Below, in pieces: positions 4,396 through 6,422 of a DNA stretch of 6,422 nucleotides. The stretch lies in assembly GCA_031378715.1 (NCBI GenBank), contig JANNEN010000103.1, positions 1 to 6,422 of the forward strand, given 5' to 3'. Every line of letters starts with the position of its first letter. Position 1 is the first letter of the stretch. The position numbers were made by a program, and so were the translations under genes. The DNA comes from Emticicia sp031378715. Lineage in GTDB: Bacteria > Bacteroidota > Bacteroidia > Cytophagales > Spirosomataceae. Under the pieces are notes generated by a model. It saw only the letters and a program-made list of their open reading frames with translations. It was not told where the DNA came from and did no database searches.

Positions 4396-6264
4396 ATGAA
4401 AAAGATTGTGCTTTTAGCGGCTGCAATTGCTTATTTAGGAAGTAGTAAAGCCGATGCCCAAAGTAATTTAAAATCCCTTGGTACACCAATTAATACAAGA
4501 GAATACCGTGAACACGGATTTTCGATTAGTGGTGACGGAAAAACTTTCGTATTCGTACAAGACCGTACCGATGGTACAAGAGTATATATGTGTTCTCGTA
4601 ATGACAAAAATTCCCCTTGGGAATCTCCTCAATTAATTAAGTCACTTACGGACAAAGTCCAAAAAGGAAAAATCGTCGGAACGAGTTTAACTTATGACGG
4701 ACGAGAATTATATTTTGATGCAATATTCCCGAGTGGATTTGGCGACCGTGATATTTTTTATGCCAAACGCATGGGTACTGAATGGAGCGAACCACAAAAT
4801 GTAGGAGAACCATTGAATACAGCCATGTACGAAGGCAGTCCGAGTGTTTCGCAAGATGGTAAAATGTTGTTTTTTGTTCGTGAGAAATTTGAAAAATACC
4901 GTAACACCGAATCTTGTTATACAATCTGGGTAGCAAACAAAACCGATGACGGCGGCTGGACGAATTTTGAAAAAATGAGTGAGCCAATTAATTCGGAATG
5001 TGAGAAGAATGTCACGCTGATGCCTGATAGTCGTACGCTGATTTTTAGTTCGATTCGAGGTGGAGGTGCTGGTGGATTTGATTTATATCAAACCGAATTG
5101 CAAGAAGATGGCAGTTGGACGTTTCCGAGAGATTTGGATTTTTTGAATACACCCAATAATGATGAATATACTGCAATAACGGGTAATACCGAAGAGGTTT
5201 ATGTTGAAATCAAAGGTGATATTTTTACGGCACCGCTACCAAATAAATACCGAGGGGCCCGACAAGTACCAGTCAATGTGATGGTAGTTGATGCAATGAC
5301 AAAGAAACCGATTGATGCTTCGGTGTTTGTGGCGATGAATAGTCGAAATTCGGCTTCGTTTTCAGCCAAAAATGGTGTTTCGTTGATGCAGTTGAAGGTA
5401 GGAAATAATTATACAATGGCTTGTGAAGCACCTGGGTATTTGCCTGCCAATCAGATAAAAGTTAGCCTTGAAAACGTTAGCGGCACCGAAACGATTACGA
5501 ATACAATCGAAATGATGCCGAAAAACATTGGCTACACCATAAAAGTAATCGGTTCGGATGACAACGTTATTATTAACGCCAAAATAAGAATTTTTGATTT
5601 GAGTAATAATCAAATAGTGCCGATTGACCTCAACAACAATGCCAGGGTGGTATTTGGTAATGTTTATGGACTTACAATAAGCGGAGGTAGCAATGCCGAC
5701 TACACTGGAAACTGGATTCCTGAAACCACTGACGCCGCCGAAAAGTTTGTGAAAACGATTAAACTTGAAGCAAAAGCACTTGCTACAACCGTTGCGAATG
5801 TGCCTAACTTAGTGACAAAGGTAGATAAAAAAGAAAACCCTTATGTGAATGCCCCCGAGGTTGATATGAACAAACCAACGGAAACGTTCAAGCTGAAAAG
5901 CGACCCAAATATTACGTTTGAAACCAAGAAGATTTATACGCTTAATGACGTGTATTTCGACCGAAATTCAATCATTGTAAAATCAGAGTACTACATTGAC
6001 ATCAATCGCTTGATTGAGTTGATGACATTGAACCCAAAGCTGAACGTTCAGTTGTCGGGTTATTCAGATAGCTTCGGTGACGCAGCTATCAACCAAAAAG
6101 TATCTTTACGCCGAGCCAGGTCATGTGCAGATTATTTGAAGCGGGCAGGAATCGACCTCAACCGAATGTTGGTTAAGGGCTTGGGCGAACAAGAAATTAT
6201 TAAAGACTCATCGGGTAAAGAAGATACTTCAAAAAGTCGAAGGGTAAGATTCATCGTGTATTAA
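4396..6264 (+). CDS. Exported OmpA-family protein with PD40 propeller and carboxypeptidase-regulatory-like domains
   Basis: The 622-residue protein should sit in the periplasm, bound to peptidoglycan. A signal peptide (KK, then hydrophobic IVLLAAAIAYLG) ends near ADA-QS (about residue 21). There is no lipobox cysteine. PD40-like blades cover about 38-280 (FSISGDGKTFVF, LTYDGRELYFDA, PSVSQDGKMLFF, LMPDSRTLIFSS, each followed by a W or Y-rich strand). Two carboxypeptidase-regulatory-like beta domains follow (about 291-375, with VVDAMTKKPIDASV, and 378-458), then a linker to about 512. The OmpA C-terminal domain (515-622) has DVYFDRNS, GYSDSFGDAAINQ and SRRVRF. D558 and R573 keep the 15-residue spacing of the diaminopimelate-binding pair in OmpA. 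It resembles the T9SS protein PorE but lacks its TPR repeats and lipobox. The start at 4396 is set by the signal peptide. The gene is monocistronic, with a terminator after it. Confidence 0.9.
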   Translation: MKKIVLLAAAIAYLGSSKADAQSNLKSLGTPINTREYREHGFSISGDGKTFVFVQDRTDGTRVYMCSRNDKNSPWESPQLIKSLTDKVQKGKIVGTSLTYDGRELYFDAIFPSGFGDRDIFYAKRMGTEWSEPQNVGEPLNTAMYEGSPSVSQDGKMLFFVREKFEKYRNTESCYTIWVANKTDDGGWTNFEKMSEPINSECEKNVTLMPDSRTLIFSSIRGGGAGGFDLYQTELQEDGSWTFPRDLDFLNTPNNDEYTAITGNTEEVYVEIKGDIFTAPLPNKYRGARQVPVNVMVVDAMTKKPIDASVFVAMNSRNSASFSAKNGVSLMQLKVGNNYTMACEAPGYLPANQIKVSLENVSGTETITNTIEMMPKNIGYTIKVIGSDDNVIINAKIRIFDLSNNQIVPIDLNNNARVVFGNVYGLTISGGSNADYTGNWIPETTDAAEKFVKTIKLEAKALATTVANVPNLVTKVDKKENPYVNAPEVDMNKPTETFKLKSDPNITFETKKIYTLNDVYFDRNSIIVKSEYYIDINRLIELMTLNPKLNVQLSGYSDSFGDAAINQKVSLRRARSCADYLKRAGIDLNRMLVKGLGEQEIIKDSSGKEDTSKSRRVRFIVY

Positions 6265-6271
6265 GACCTTT

Positions 6272-6304
6272 AAAAATCGCCGCAAATTGTGGCGATTTTT
6301 TTTT
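6272..6304 (+). terminator. Intrinsic terminator of the OmpA-family gene
   Basis: A 12-bp stem, AAAAATCGCCGC (6272-6283) with GTGGCGATTTTT (6289-6300), contains one G-U pair and a five-base AAATT loop. The T-run continues to 6304, giving nine T residues in all. It begins seven bases after the stop codon. The A-run on the opposite side means it could also act leftward. Confidence 0.92.
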
Positions 6305-6338
6305 GTGCATTTTTAACTACTTTTCAAGATTTCTCTGC

Positions 6339-6346
6339 TATTTTTG
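6339..6346 (+). promoter_or_regulatory. Probable -7 element of the gene at 6368
   Basis: TATTTTTG matches the Bacteroidota TAnnTTTG box. It ends 21 bp before the next ATG, a spacing similar to that seen for hisG. No good TTTG -33 box lies 17-23 bases upstream, so the call is tentative. Confidence 0.4.
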
Positions 6347-6367
6347 ATAAAAAAAGCAACACTAAAA

Positions 6368-6422
6368 ATGAAAAATACACTCACACTACTTTTTGTACTT
6401 CTATTGACATCAGCAACTTTCG
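6368..6422 (+). CDS. Start of an exported protein gene, cut by the window edge
   Basis: An ATG at 6368, preceded by A-rich sequence (CACTAAAA), opens a frame that stays open to the end of the window. The 18 complete codons read MKNTLTLLFVLLLTSATF, a lysine followed by a hydrophobic core, which is a typical signal peptide or lipoprotein leader. No family can be given from so little. It follows a terminator and has its own candidate -7 box, so it is probably transcribed separately from the OmpA-family gene. Confidence 0.6.
   Translation, partial: MKNTLTLLFVLLLTSATF

Noticed and set aside
4646..5613. Minus-strand open frames within the OmpA-family gene
   Set aside because: They are antisense to well-supported PD40 and beta-domain coding sequence and have no recognisable features.
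1..6422. CRISPR array, insertion sequence, phage genes or rRNA
   Set aside because: I saw no regularly spaced direct repeats, no transposase or integrase motifs, no terminal inverted repeats with target duplications, and no rRNA-like sequence.

Overview
The window looks chromosomal and comes from a member of the Bacteroidota, most likely a Cytophagales-type bacterium. The evidence is indirect. Start codons are preceded by A-rich sequence with no Shine-Dalgarno motif. There are matches to the Bacteroidota promoter pattern (TTTG, about 20 nt, TAnnTTTG). The window also holds an OmpA/PD40/carboxypeptidase-regulatory-like exported protein of a kind common in this phylum. I cannot assign a genus.

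Layout: positions 1-131 hold no gene I can identify. A strong hairpin with a T-tract (132-179) marks the end of a minus-strand gene block. That block, read from right to left, is hisG (3709-2840), a Uma2-family (DUF820) nuclease-like gene (2789-2211), hisD (2193-925), a small nucleotidyltransferase-like gene resembling DUF6932 (908-444) and an 81-residue helical protein (439-194). The last four genes are separated by only 4-17 bp. hisG and the Uma2 gene are 50 bp apart, and that gap holds a C/G-rich short repeat starting at the hisG stop codon. A good promoter candidate lies 27 bp before hisG, so the block could be one transcript.

HisG and HisD catalyse the first and last steps of histidine synthesis, and both appear intact, with catalytic and ligand residues in place. 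What is unusual is the company they keep. The more usual hisG-hisD-hisC-hisB run is split by a Uma2 gene, and the genes after hisD are an AT-rich accessory pair instead of hisC.

Between hisG and the plus-strand gene at 4396 is a 686-bp AT-rich divergent intergenic region. It holds the hisG promoter, an 18-bp perfect palindrome, a GC-richer island with small ORFs on both strands, a 36-nt hairpin and a small inverted repeat. The plus-strand gene (4396-6264) encodes a 622-residue exported, peptidoglycan-binding OmpA-family protein with a PD40 propeller. It ends at a clear intrinsic terminator (6272-6304). A second plus-strand gene with a signal peptide begins at 6368 and runs off the window.

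The best candidate for something undescribed is the DUF6932-like/81-residue gene pair at the end of the his block, which has the form of a two-gene nucleotidyltransferase module. Its function is not known from sequence alone.
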